From positions 1 to 6,808 of the forward strand of contig JAIRTY010000189.1 in NCBI GenBank assembly GCA_031254715.1: a stretch of DNA of 6,808 nt, read 5' to 3'. The notes below the pieces were generated by a model. The model worked only from the letters and a program-made list of their open reading frames with translations. It was not told the DNA's origin and searched no databases. Source of the DNA: Nocardiopsaceae bacterium. Its GTDB lineage: Bacteria; Actinomycetota; Actinomycetes; Streptosporangiales; Streptosporangiaceae. Position numbers and translations under genes: made by a program. Positions 1 through 5,809 of the stretch are shown here, in pieces (position 1 is the stretch's first letter; each line of letters begins with the position of its first letter).

Positions 1-523
1 CCAGCAGCCGGTCACCGGCACTCCCCCGGCCCTGCACACGGCCGTGGCCGCCCAGCACGTGGACGCTCTGCGGGGTCATCCCGAGGTGCCCCATGACCGG
101 GATGCCGGCCTGGACCAGCGCCCTCACCTGAGGGAAGACGGAACTGCCGCCCTCCAGCTTGACCGCTTGAGCGCCGCCCTCCTTGAGGTGGCGGCAGGCG
201 CTGGCGAGCGCCTGCTGCGGGGACGACTCATACGAGCCGAGCGGCAGGTCGGCGACGACCAGCGCGGTCCTGGTGCCGGAGACCACCGCCCGTACCAGCG
301 GAACGAGCTGGTCCATGGTCACCGGGACGGTGGTGTCGTGCCCGTACACCATGACCGATGCGGTGTCGCCCACCAGCAGCGCACGTATCCCGGCGCGCTC
401 GAACAGGCCCGCCGTGAGCGCGTCGTAGCTGGTGAGCATGGCCCACCGGTCGCCATGATCGGTTGCGGCCCGCAGGTCCGCCACCGTGATGCGGCGATCG
501 GCCGGCCAGGAGAACCCAGTCAT
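1..523 (-). CDS. panB: 3-methyl-2-oxobutanoate (ketopantoate) hydroxymethyltransferase PanB, N-terminal part, cut by window edge
   Basis: PanB transfers a hydroxymethyl group from 5,10-methylene-tetrahydrofolate to 3-methyl-2-oxobutanoate, giving ketopantoate, the first committed step of pantothenate and CoA synthesis in the cytosol. The minus strand encodes 174 residues from ATG (521-523) before running off position 1; the family is usually about 260-290 residues, so roughly 100 are missing. The TIM-barrel motifs are clear: AMLTSYDALTAGLFERAGI (28-46), LLVGD with the metal-ligand Asp53, VVADLPLGSY with Asp92, AVKLEGG with Lys122 and Glu124, then GIPVMGHLGMTPQSVH (140-155). These match E. coli D45, D84, K112 and E114 in order. 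A ribosome site AGAGAGGG lies 6 bp before the ATG. Compared with E. coli, one residue seems inserted in LGGHGRVQGR (157-166) and one lost just after. Family assignment is very secure. Confidence 0.96.
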   Translation of the reverse strand, partial: MTGFSWPADRRITVADLRAATDHGDRWAMLTSYDALTAGLFERAGIRALLVGDTASVMVYGHDTTVPVTMDQLVPLVRAVVSGTRTALVVADLPLGSYESSPQQALASACRHLKEGGAQAVKLEGGSSVFPQVRALVQAGIPVMGHLGMTPQSVHVLGGHGRVQGRGSAGDRLL

Positions 524-614
524 CGCAATCCCTCTCTGCCGGTTCGCGCGGTCGCCGCGAGGTCGGCGCCGCGCCCGCAGGTTAGTCTCGCAGCACCCGG
601 CGAGAGGAGTCCCA
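524..614. promoter_or_regulatory. Divergent promoter region between panB and the 201-aa gene
   Basis: This 91-bp gap separates two divergent starts and must hold both promoters if each gene has its own. At 579-588 two TANNNT hexamers overlap on opposite strands: TAGTCT (583-588, plus) and TAACCT (579-584, minus). Neither has a recognisable TTGAC-like -35 at 16-19 bp. The plus-strand copy would start transcription about 20 bp before the GTG at 615. The minus-strand copy would leave a panB leader of about 50 nt. The hexamers are seen; their use as promoters is a guess. Confidence 0.3.
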
Positions 615-1220
615 GTGCTGCAGGCGTTCGCTTACTGCCAGGTCGCGGTCCTGGTCCGGCACTGGTTCGAGATCAGCCTTACCGACAGCCACCTGGAGCA
701 CGGCACACGGGTCGAGCTCCGCCTCCTCGATCCGCAGCCTCACCGCGGGTCCGAGTCGGCGGCGCAGCGCATCGTGGCCGATGCCCCGGTGTGGCGGGCC
801 GACCTGTTCGATCGCATCGGCGGCACGCCCGGGGATTTCGAGGCGGCGCACTTCCACCCGTTCTTCACCGGCCCCGAGCCCAGCGAACGGCATTGGGACG
901 ACGCGGTCAGGACGGCCCCGTGGGAATGGCTGCGCCGGCAGCTCGCTGACCTCGGCGCCATCGCGGCTGCGGCCGGGGTGACGCTCACCGACCCGGCGGC
1001 CGAGAGCGAGCAGGTCCTGGCCGATCTGCCGGCGATCCTGACGGCGGCGCAGAGCCTGGCCCCCGGGCAGTGCCGGTCCAGCCACCAGTGCCACGCCTGG
1101 ACCAGCGACGTGACCACGGCGGTGGCGCTGATGCTCGAGCAGCTGGCACGGCCGGACCTGCTCGACCGCGGTTACGCCGCGCCCTGGCTGCGGCGAGCAC
1201 GGTCCGGCCGGACCATTTAA
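615..1220 (+). CDS. Conserved-looking actinobacterial protein of unknown function (201 aa)
   Basis: I do not recognise a named domain. The GTG at 615 is chosen because AGGAG (605-609) lies 5 bp before it; the frame stays open upstream to 486, but that part overlaps the panB start and reads as shadow. The 201-aa product is soluble, with no signal peptide or membrane segment. The N-terminal half is rich in aromatics and acidic/basic residues: HWFEISLTDSHLEHGTRVEL (16-35), DPQPHRGSESAAQRI (39-53), VWRADLFDRIGGTPGDFEAA (59-78), HFHPFF (79-84) and APWEWL (101-106). His79 and His81, and CRSSHQCH near residues 150-157, could bind a metal, but this is inference. Similar proteins annotated hypothetical are, from memory, common in streptomycetes. 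It sits 44 bp upstream of, and in the same direction as, the DUF574 methyltransferase, so the two may be co-transcribed. Confidence 0.8.
   Translation: MLQAFAYCQVAVLVRHWFEISLTDSHLEHGTRVELRLLDPQPHRGSESAAQRIVADAPVWRADLFDRIGGTPGDFEAAHFHPFFTGPEPSERHWDDAVRTAPWEWLRRQLADLGAIAAAAGVTLTDPAAESEQVLADLPAILTAAQSLAPGQCRSSHQCHAWTSDVTTAVALMLEQLARPDLLDRGYAAPWLRRARSGRTI
1201..1214. repeat. Perfect 14-bp palindrome at the end of the 201-aa gene
   Basis: GGTCCGGCCGGACC is its own reverse complement and ends four bases before the TAA stop at 1218. As RNA it could fold as a 5-bp stem (GGTCC/GGACC) with a GGCC loop, followed only by ATTT, which is a weak intrinsic terminator at best. It could instead be a protein-binding palindrome, or chance in GC-rich coding sequence, since it lies wholly within codons. 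The symmetry is seen; any role is a guess. Confidence 0.4.
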
Positions 1221-1264
1221 GCTGTTCCTGAAGCCAATTGCCGCTGAGCGAAGAAGGGCGCCCC

Positions 1265-2101
1265 TTGTCAGGAAACAAGGACGACTGGTTCTCGGCACCG
1301 CTTCCGGCCGTGGAGCCGGTCCAGTTCGACACCAGCGTTGCTCACCCGGCCCGCGTCTACGACTATTGGCTGGGCGGGAAGGACAATTTCGGCGCCGACC
1401 GCGAGGCGGCCGAGCAGGTGATCGCCGCCCGGCCGTCCATTATCCGCGACATCCGCGCCAATCGGGCCTTCCTGCGCCGGGCAGCCGCCTACCTGGCGGC
1501 CGAGGCTGGGGTGCGGCAGTTCCTCGACGTCGGCACGGGAATCCCTACCAGCCCGAACGTGCATGAGGTGGTCCAGGCCGTCGCTCCCGGCGCCTCGATC
1601 GTCTACGTCGATAACGACCCGATCGTGCTCGCCCACGCCCGGGCCCTGCTCACCAGCGGTGAAGAGGGAACGACCGCCTACATCGACGCCGACCTGCGCG
1701 ACCCGGGCCGCATCTTGCAGGAGGCGGCCGCGACCCTCGATTTCACCCAGCCGGTCGCGGTGCTGCTGGTCGGGATCCTTCACCTGATCAGCGAGGAAGA
1801 GGACCCGTACGCGATCGCGGCGCAGTTGCTGGCGGCGGTGCCGCCAGGCAGCTACCTGGCGGTGAGCCACCCCGCCAGCGACGTCAATGCTGAGGTCGTG
1901 GCCGAGGGGGCACGGCGCTACAACCAGTCGGTGGCCACCCCGCAGACCCGGCGCAGCTTCGCGGAAGTCTCCCGTTTCCTGGCAGGCCTGGAGCTCGTGG
2001 AGCCTGGCGTCGTGCAGTGCCACCGGTGGCTTCCGGAGCCGGGCGCATCGGTTCAGGACTATGAGGTGTCCTGCTGGGGCGCGGTGGGCCGCAAGGCCTA
2101 G
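1265..2101 (+). CDS. SAM-dependent methyltransferase, DUF574/Methyltransf_19 family
   Basis: This 278-aa cytosolic protein belongs to a class I methyltransferase family greatly expanded in actinomycetes; substrates are generally unknown. The N-terminal signature SVAHPARVYDYWLGGKDNF (24-42) followed by ADREAAE is diagnostic of the family. Motif I is FLDVGTGIPTSPNVHEV (86-102), which forms the SAM loop, and the acidic end of strand 2 is VYVDNDPIV (113-121). DADLRDP (141-147) and VLLVGILHLISEEEDPYAI (166-184) correspond to later Rossmann strands. The TTG at 1265 is preferred because GAAGGG (1253-1258) precedes it by 6 bp; an in-frame TTG at 1238 lacks a ribosome site and would add nine residues. 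The start is 44 bp after the upstream gene. The stop TAG (2099-2101) overlaps the convergent trpEG stop. Family is secure; substrate cannot be inferred. Confidence 0.93.
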   Translation: MSGNKDDWFSAPLPAVEPVQFDTSVAHPARVYDYWLGGKDNFGADREAAEQVIAARPSIIRDIRANRAFLRRAAAYLAAEAGVRQFLDVGTGIPTSPNVHEVVQAVAPGASIVYVDNDPIVLAHARALLTSGEEGTTAYIDADLRDPGRILQEAAATLDFTQPVAVLLVGILHLISEEEDPYAIAAQLLAAVPPGSYLAVSHPASDVNAEVVAEGARRYNQSVATPQTRRSFAEVSRFLAGLELVEPGVVQCHRWLPEPGASVQDYEVSCWGAVGRKA

Positions 2102-4392
2102 CCCGCGCGTGCCCCGGCCGCGAGCCCGGCCCGGGCGCGGCAGAGCCGCAGCACGCTCGCGATGACCTCGTGCCCGGTCCGGCCTGCCGCGGTGAGAATG
2201 GACTCCGGGTGGAACTGCACCGCCCACCGCCCCGCCGCGGCGTTCTCGATCGCCATCACCACCCCGTCGGCGGTCGCCGCGGTCACCGTGAAGCCGCCTT
2301 TGACCTGCCCAGGAACCGCGTGCAGGGAGTGGTACCTGGCGGCGGTGAACTCCTGCGGCAGGCCCGCGAGCAGGCCAGGCTCACCGGGCGAGCCGGTGCG
2401 GAGCACCCGGCCGGGCTTGCCGTGCGCGGGCTCGGGCAGCAGGGCGAGCTCTCCGCCGGCGTGCTCCACCATCGCCTGCAGCCCCAGGCACACCCCGAAC
2501 ACGGGCAGCTCCCGCGCATCGAGTTCGGCGAGCAATGCCTCGCAGCCGAAATCCGACGGCCGGCCAGGCCCGGGCGAGAGCACCACCAGGTCGGGGCGGC
2601 TGGCGTCGAGCACCGCCGGGTCCAGCGGCGCCCGCAGCGTGGTCACCTCCGCCCCCTGCTGCCGGAAGTAGCTCGCGAGCGTGTGCACGAACGAGTCCTG
2701 GTGGTCCACCAGCAGCACCCGCAGTCCGGTCCCGGGCAGCTCGCCGGCGCCGGGAGCCGGCGGTGCGGGGGCAGGCGACCGTTCGGAATCATGATCGGCC
2801 TCCTGGCCGGCGGCCCCCGCCAGCGTTTCCAGCAGCGCGCGCGCCTTGAGCTCGGTCTCCCGCTCCTCGGCCGCCGGGTCGGAGTCGAACAGCAGCGTCG
2901 CGCCCGCCCGGACCTCGGCCACCCCGCCGCGGATGTGCGCGGTGCGCAGGGTGAGACCGGTGTTCATGTTGCCGTCGAAGCCCAGCACCCCGACCGCTCC
3001 CCCGTACCAGTGCCGGGGCACGTACTCGTGGTCCTCGATGAACTGCATGGCCCAGGCCTTGGGGGCGCCGGTGACCGTGACGGCCCACATGTGGGTGAGG
3101 AACGCGTCCAGCGCGTCCAGGCCGGGCCGCAGCCGGCCCTCGATGTGGTCCACGGTGTGGATGAGGCGGCTGTACATCTCGATCTGCCGCCGCCCGATCA
3201 CGGTCACGCTGCCGGGCACGCAGACCCGCGACTTGTCGTTGCGGTCCACGTCGGTGCACATCGTCAGCTCGGACTCGTCCTTGGCCGAGCTGAGCAGGGC
3301 GCGGATGTTCTCCGCGTCCTCCAGCGCGTCCCGCCCCCGCCGGATCGTGCCGGAGATCGGGCACGTCTCCACCCGTTCCCCGGTGACCCGGACGTACATC
3401 TCGGGCGAGGCGCCGACCAGGCACTCGCCCTCACCGAGGTTGAAGAAGAACTCGTACGGCGCCGGGTTGCGCTGGCGCAGCCGCTGGTAGAAGGCGGCGG
3501 GCGAGCCGCACCGGGCCCGGAATACGTGACTGGGCACCACCTCGAACAGGTCGCCGCGGGCGAACTTCTCCCTGGCCTGCGCCACGACCCTGGCGTAGGA
3601 GCCCGGCTCGGGCCGGGCCGGGAGCTCGCCGCGGGATGGCGCCGTGTCCTCCCTGGCTGGCACGGCGGGGCCGGAGCTGGGCGCGGGGGCGGTCTCGCGG
3701 GGCAGGCCCGCGGTGCTCGCGCCGCCGGCGGCGAACTCGTACCGGTACCGCACCGCGGTCTCCCGCTTGCGGTCCAGCACGTAGAGCTCGTCCGGCAGGT
3801 GCAGCACCAGGTCACGCTGGCCGGCCGGGCGGGCGTGCGCCAGCCGCACCGGCTCGAACTGGAACGCCAGGTCATACCCGAACGCGCCGTACAGCCCCAG
3901 GTGCGGGTCCGGCCGCCCGCCCTGGCCGGACGCCGCGAAGGCGGCTATGACCTCGCGGATCGCGGAGAACACGGTCGGGCGGCGGCTCCGGTCCTCCTCC
4001 GCGGCCAGCCCGGCCGGCTCCGGGATCACCACGGTCACCGCCCGGTCGCGGCCGGCTGACTGGTCGCGGGCCGGTACCGGCTCGCCGGCCCGGCGCAGCG
4101 CGGCGCCGAGCACCGGCAGCAGCACCTCGCCCCGCTGGTTCAGGGCCCTGGCGGTGATCCGCCTGCCGCTGGCGACGATCTCCGCGCACGGGTTCACGTA
4201 GGCCAGGTGCCACCGGCTGTACCGGCCCGGGTACTCCATCCCCGAGCTGAGCACCCCGCCCCGGCGCTGGTCGGCCAGCGCGCAGACGCCGTCGAGCAGG
4301 GACGGGTCGAACGGCTCGGCCGTACGGGACACGGTGATCCCGTCCGCGGTCACGAACCGGGTGTGCTGGCAGGCCTGTGCTGCCGGGTCCAT
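2098..4392 (-). CDS. trpEG: Fused anthranilate synthase, TrpE and TrpG domains in one chain
   Basis: This enzyme converts chorismate plus glutamine to anthranilate, pyruvate and glutamate, the first step of tryptophan synthesis. The ATG at 4390-4392 gives 764 residues, close to rhizobial TrpE(G) (about 730). AGGGGG lies 4 bp before it; the open frame reaching 4662 overlaps the leader and transporter and is not counted. TrpE domain (about 10-525): EYPGRYSRW (53-61), GLYGAFGYDLAFQFE (166-180), PISGTIRRG (345-353), KDESELTM (371-378), DVDRNDKSRVCVPGSV (381-396), HTVDHIEGRL (412-421), VTGAPKAWAMQFIE (440-453). A Pro/Ala-rich linker (about 530-555) leads to the TrpG glutaminase: LLVDHQDSFVHT (560-571), VVLSPGPG (603-610), nucleophile Cys635 in GVCLG, and His728/Glu730 in FHPES. 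All catalytic residues expected are present. No other trp gene is in the window. An attenuator precedes it. An aminodeoxychorismate synthase is a less likely alternative: the whole chain follows the fused TrpE(G) pattern. Confidence 0.95.
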   Translation of the reverse strand: MDPAAQACQHTRFVTADGITVSRTAEPFDPSLLDGVCALADQRRGGVLSSGMEYPGRYSRWHLAYVNPCAEIVASGRRITARALNQRGEVLLPVLGAALRRAGEPVPARDQSAGRDRAVTVVIPEPAGLAAEEDRSRRPTVFSAIREVIAAFAASGQGGRPDPHLGLYGAFGYDLAFQFEPVRLAHARPAGQRDLVLHLPDELYVLDRKRETAVRYRYEFAAGGASTAGLPRETAPAPSSGPAVPAREDTAPSRGELPARPEPGSYARVVAQAREKFARGDLFEVVPSHVFRARCGSPAAFYQRLRQRNPAPYEFFFNLGEGECLVGASPEMYVRVTGERVETCPISGTIRRGRDALEDAENIRALLSSAKDESELTMCTDVDRNDKSRVCVPGSVTVIGRRQIEMYSRLIHTVDHIEGRLRPGLDALDAFLTHMWAVTVTGAPKAWAMQFIEDHEYVPRHWYGGAVGVLGFDGNMNTGLTLRTAHIRGGVAEVRAGATLLFDSDPAAEERETELKARALLETLAGAAGQEADHDSERSPAPAPPAPGAGELPGTGLRVLLVDHQDSFVHTLASYFRQQGAEVTTLRAPLDPAVLDASRPDLVVLSPGPGRPSDFGCEALLAELDARELPVFGVCLGLQAMVEHAGGELALLPEPAHGKPGRVLRTGSPGEPGLLAGLPQEFTAARYHSLHAVPGQVKGGFTVTAATADGVVMAIENAAAGRWAVQFHPESILTAAGRTGHEVIASVLRLCRARAGLAAGARAG

Positions 4393-4424
4393 AGGGCCCC
4401 CTGCGGTCAGGCCCGGCACCGGCG

Positions 4425-4457
4425 AAAGCAAAGCGACCGCCGCTGCCGGACGGTCGC
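4425..4457 (-). terminator. Intrinsic terminator of the trp attenuator
   Basis: Reading the minus strand, arm GCGACCGTC (4449-4457) pairs with GGCGGTCGC (4433-4441) around the 7-nt loop CGGCAGC, giving 9 bp with one G-U. It is followed at once by TTTGCTTT (4425-4432). This is the best intrinsic terminator in the window, and it lies 32 bp upstream of the trpEG ATG, inside the region any trpEG transcript from upstream must cross. Its position between a Trp-rich leader peptide and trpEG marks it as an attenuator rather than a simple transporter terminator. It would also limit read-through from the transporter gene. Confidence 0.85.
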
Positions 4458-4477
4458 TGCTGCTGTGGTACGCGCGA

Positions 4478-4512
4478 GCCAGGAACCGCCTATCGGCGGC
4501 GCCACCACTGGC
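4478..4512 (-). promoter_or_regulatory. Attenuator regions 1 and 2 (pause hairpin, alternative antiterminator partner)
   Basis: On the minus strand CCGCC (4495-4499), loop GATA, and GGCGG (4486-4490) form a compact hairpin, enclosed by GCCAG (4508-4512) and CTGGC (4478-4482). Region 2, GGCGGT (4485-4490), can instead pair with ACCGTC (4449-4454), the 5' arm of the terminator, with one G-U. Region 2 thus repeats the GGCGGT found in the terminator 3' arm (4436-4441), so the two compete for the same partner. Region 1 begins just after the tandem Trp codons, so a ribosome stalled there would cover region 1 and free region 2. Pairings are read directly; their dynamics follow the enteric and rhizobial trp model. 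The antiterminator is short, so extra pairing may exist. Confidence 0.75.
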
Positions 4513-4531
4513 GGGCTGACCTGGTTCGCAT
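4490..4531 (-). CDS. trpL: Tryptophan leader peptide (13 aa, tandem Trp codons)
   Basis: The short frame ATG...TAG encodes MRTRSARQWWRRR, with two adjacent TGG codons at 4502-4507. Trp is among the rarest residues, so a tandem pair in a 13-codon frame placed just upstream of an anthranilate synthase and ahead of an intrinsic terminator is strong evidence for a regulatory leader. Its role is to sense charged tRNA-Trp: stalling at the Trp codons would favour the antiterminator and expression of trpEG, while completion to the stop inside hairpin 1:2 would favour termination. Only a weak AGG precedes the ATG by 8 bp, but a -10-like hexamer is spaced for a transcript beginning at the A of the ATG. 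Trp attenuators before fused trpE(G) genes are known in Streptomyces venezuelae and rhizobia. Confidence 0.85.
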   Translation of the reverse strand: MRTRSARQWWRRR

Positions 4532-4537
4532 GGAGGG

Positions 4538-4567
4538 AGCCTAGCCGGTCTCGTCCGGCCACGCCAG
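4538..4567 (-). promoter_or_regulatory. Candidate trpL-trpEG promoter, overlapping the transporter stop codon
   Basis: The minus strand reads TAGGCT at 4538-4543, a TANNNT match, in which the TAG is also the transporter stop. Six bases separate it from the ATG of the leader peptide, so transcription would start at the A of the ATG, giving a leaderless mRNA. An 18-bp spacer leads to CTGGCG (4562-4567), which matches TTGACA at only three of six bases. The -10 placement is persuasive because leaderless starts are frequent in actinomycetes; the -35 is weak. Confidence 0.5.
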
Positions 4568-5512
4568 CGACCCGCGCTCCGGGTCCTGGCCTGCGCCCTC
4601 GCCTGGTCTCCCAGCTGCTCTCTCGCCGGGCCTCTCGCCGGGCAGGGCCGGGGTGCGCTCATCCTCGGTCCGCACCACCGACGAGTGGCTGAGCACCGCG
4701 ATGCCGGCGACCGCGACCACTCCCCCGCCCAGCTGCAGCACCAGCTGGCCCGGCGAGGACGCGAGCCGTTCCCCGAACACCGTCGCCGCGATCACGACCG
4801 CGGCGACCGGTTCCAGCGTGTCGATGACCGGCAGGCTGAGCGAGAGCGGCCCGGCGCCGAACGCGCTCTGCCCGAACAAGCCGCCCAGCAGCCCGGCCCC
4901 GATCAGCGCGTATGGCTCCCAATGTGTCAGCACGCCGATGCCATGGCTGGTGAGCAGGCCGACGCAGCTCTTGGCGAGCGCGTCCAGCAGGCCGTAGACG
5001 CCGCCTGCGGCGGCGGCCAGCCACACCACCCGGGCGTGCCCCCGCAGCCGCTCAGCGGCCAGGGCAGCGGTCACGGTCAGGGCTCCGACTCCCAGCACCG
5101 CCGGCGCCCAGGCCAGCACGCCGGGCACGCTGATCCCCTCGGTCGGCGGCGACACCGCCAGGAACACCGAGATCCCGGCCGTGATGGTCAGCGCTCCGGC
5201 GGCATCCCGCCAGGTCAGGCGGCGCCGGTTGCGGCGGGCGATGAGCGGCAGCGCGAACAGCACGTCGGTGGCCGCCAGCGGCTGGACCAGCGCCAGCGGG
5301 CCGAACGCGAGGGCAAGGCCCTGCAGCGCGAACGAGAACGCTGATAGCCCGACCCCGGCCAGCCATCGGGGCTGCCGGGCGAGCCGCAGGAGCAGCCGGG
5401 CCTGCAGGACCTTTTCCTCGGTGCGGACGGCCTGCTGCTGCTGGATGAGTGAGCCCACGGCGAAGCAGAAGGCCGCGGCGAGCGCGGCCGCCACGGCGAT
5501 CGCAGTTGCCAC
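4541..5512 (-). CDS. EamA/DMT-type multi-pass membrane transporter
   Basis: The 323-aa product is an integral membrane protein with about nine hydrophobic segments, near residues 4-23, 51-70, 72-91, 104-122, 130-152, 162-182, 201-220, 226-246 and 257-275. Repeated Gly/Ala-rich helices, the LALAFGPLALVQPLAATDVLFALPLIA region (split across 66-92), and DTLEPVAAVVIAATVFGERL (231-250) fit the drug/metabolite transporter superfamily, where the last motif is typical of the second EamA repeat. Residues 276-323 form a hydrophilic, probably cytoplasmic tail containing a PGER duplication. The GTG at 5510-5512 is preceded by GAGGG at 10 bp. The gene lies upstream of the trp leader in the same direction. 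Export of an aromatic compound is possible from this position, but the substrate cannot be read from the sequence. Confidence 0.87.
   Translation of the reverse strand: MATAIAVAAALAAAFCFAVGSLIQQQQAVRTEEKVLQARLLLRLARQPRWLAGVGLSAFSFALQGLALAFGPLALVQPLAATDVLFALPLIARRNRRRLTWRDAAGALTITAGISVFLAVSPPTEGISVPGVLAWAPAVLGVGALTVTAALAAERLRGHARVVWLAAAAGGVYGLLDALAKSCVGLLTSHGIGVLTHWEPYALIGAGLLGGLFGQSAFGAGPLSLSLPVIDTLEPVAAVVIAATVFGERLASSPGQLVLQLGGGVVAVAGIAVLSHSSVVRTEDERTPALPGERPGERAAGRPGEGAGQDPERGSLAWPDETG
4621..4644. repeat. Two tandem copies of a 12-bp unit in the transporter tail
   Basis: TCTCGCCGGGCC is followed directly by TCTCGCCGGGCA, one mismatch in twelve. In the minus-strand gene it encodes PGER twice (residues 291-298) in the hydrophilic C-terminal tail. 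The unit length is a multiple of three, so copy-number changes would keep the frame. It is most simply a slippage duplication in disordered sequence. Confidence 0.7.
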
Positions 5513-5809
5513 CCCAGTAGCACCCTCGGTGTGGTCTACCCCGTCCGGGCTGGGTCCATAACGTTGTGCCCGGCCCGCGAAGCGTATCGCCCGGTATGGA
5601 ATCCGAGGTCAGCGGGGGGCCGGCCCCGAAGGTTCCGTCGCCCCGCAGAAGGGTCCCTGGTCAGGTTGCCGATCTCGTGCGACCCTCCTGGTATGAGTAT
5701 GAGATTTCCGCGCCACGGCGCCGACGGGCACCCCGCAGGTACCGCCGCCCGGCGGGAGACCTCAGACCCGGTCCCCGGCTCCCCGGGCCCCGCGGCATCG
5801 GAGGACCCT
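5513..5809. other. Divergent intergenic region between the transporter and the Cys-rich protein
   Basis: About 300 bp without a convincing gene. It should carry promoters for the transporter (minus) and the 68-aa protein (plus). The plus-strand frame of the small protein is open across it from 5531, and an ATG at 5693 could add 39 residues, but this lacks a ribosome site and the added sequence is Pro/Gly/Ala-rich. TTGCCG (5666-5671) and TATGAG (5692-5697) resemble -35 and -10 elements but are 20 bp apart, which is too far for a good promoter. No convincing terminator, riboswitch or long inverted repeat was found. Confidence 0.5.

Noticed and set aside
44..949. 301-aa plus-strand frame over panB and the 201-aa gene
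   Set aside because: It crosses a divergent gene pair, is antisense to panB in its first half and out of frame with the 201-aa gene in its second half.
1268..2227. 319-aa minus-strand frame opposite the methyltransferase
   Set aside because: The plus strand carries the clear DUF574 signature and ribosome site; the minus frame is a low-complexity shadow that also runs into trpEG.
2170..4059. Long 629-aa open frame on the plus strand
   Set aside because: It is antisense to trpEG, whose motifs are unambiguous; long antisense frames are expected in high-GC DNA and this one is Arg/Gly/Pro/His-rich without any domain.
4393..4420. Hairpin GGGCC/GGCCC enclosing the trpEG ribosome site
   Set aside because: Only 5 bp with an 11-nt loop in GC-rich sequence; it could weakly mask the ribosome site but gives no independent evidence of translational control.
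4393..4662. In-frame 90-residue N-terminal extension of trpEG back to 4662
   Set aside because: It would cover the leader peptide, the terminator and the transporter tail; the added sequence is Arg/Ala/Pro-rich with no homology I recognise, while ATG 4392 has a ribosome site and aligns with the known start of fused TrpE(G).
5693..5809. ATG at 5693 as start of the Cys-rich protein (107 aa)
   Set aside because: No ribosome site precedes it and the extra residues are Pro/Gly/Ala-rich; GTG 5810 has GGAGGA at proper spacing and begins right before the conserved Cys cluster.
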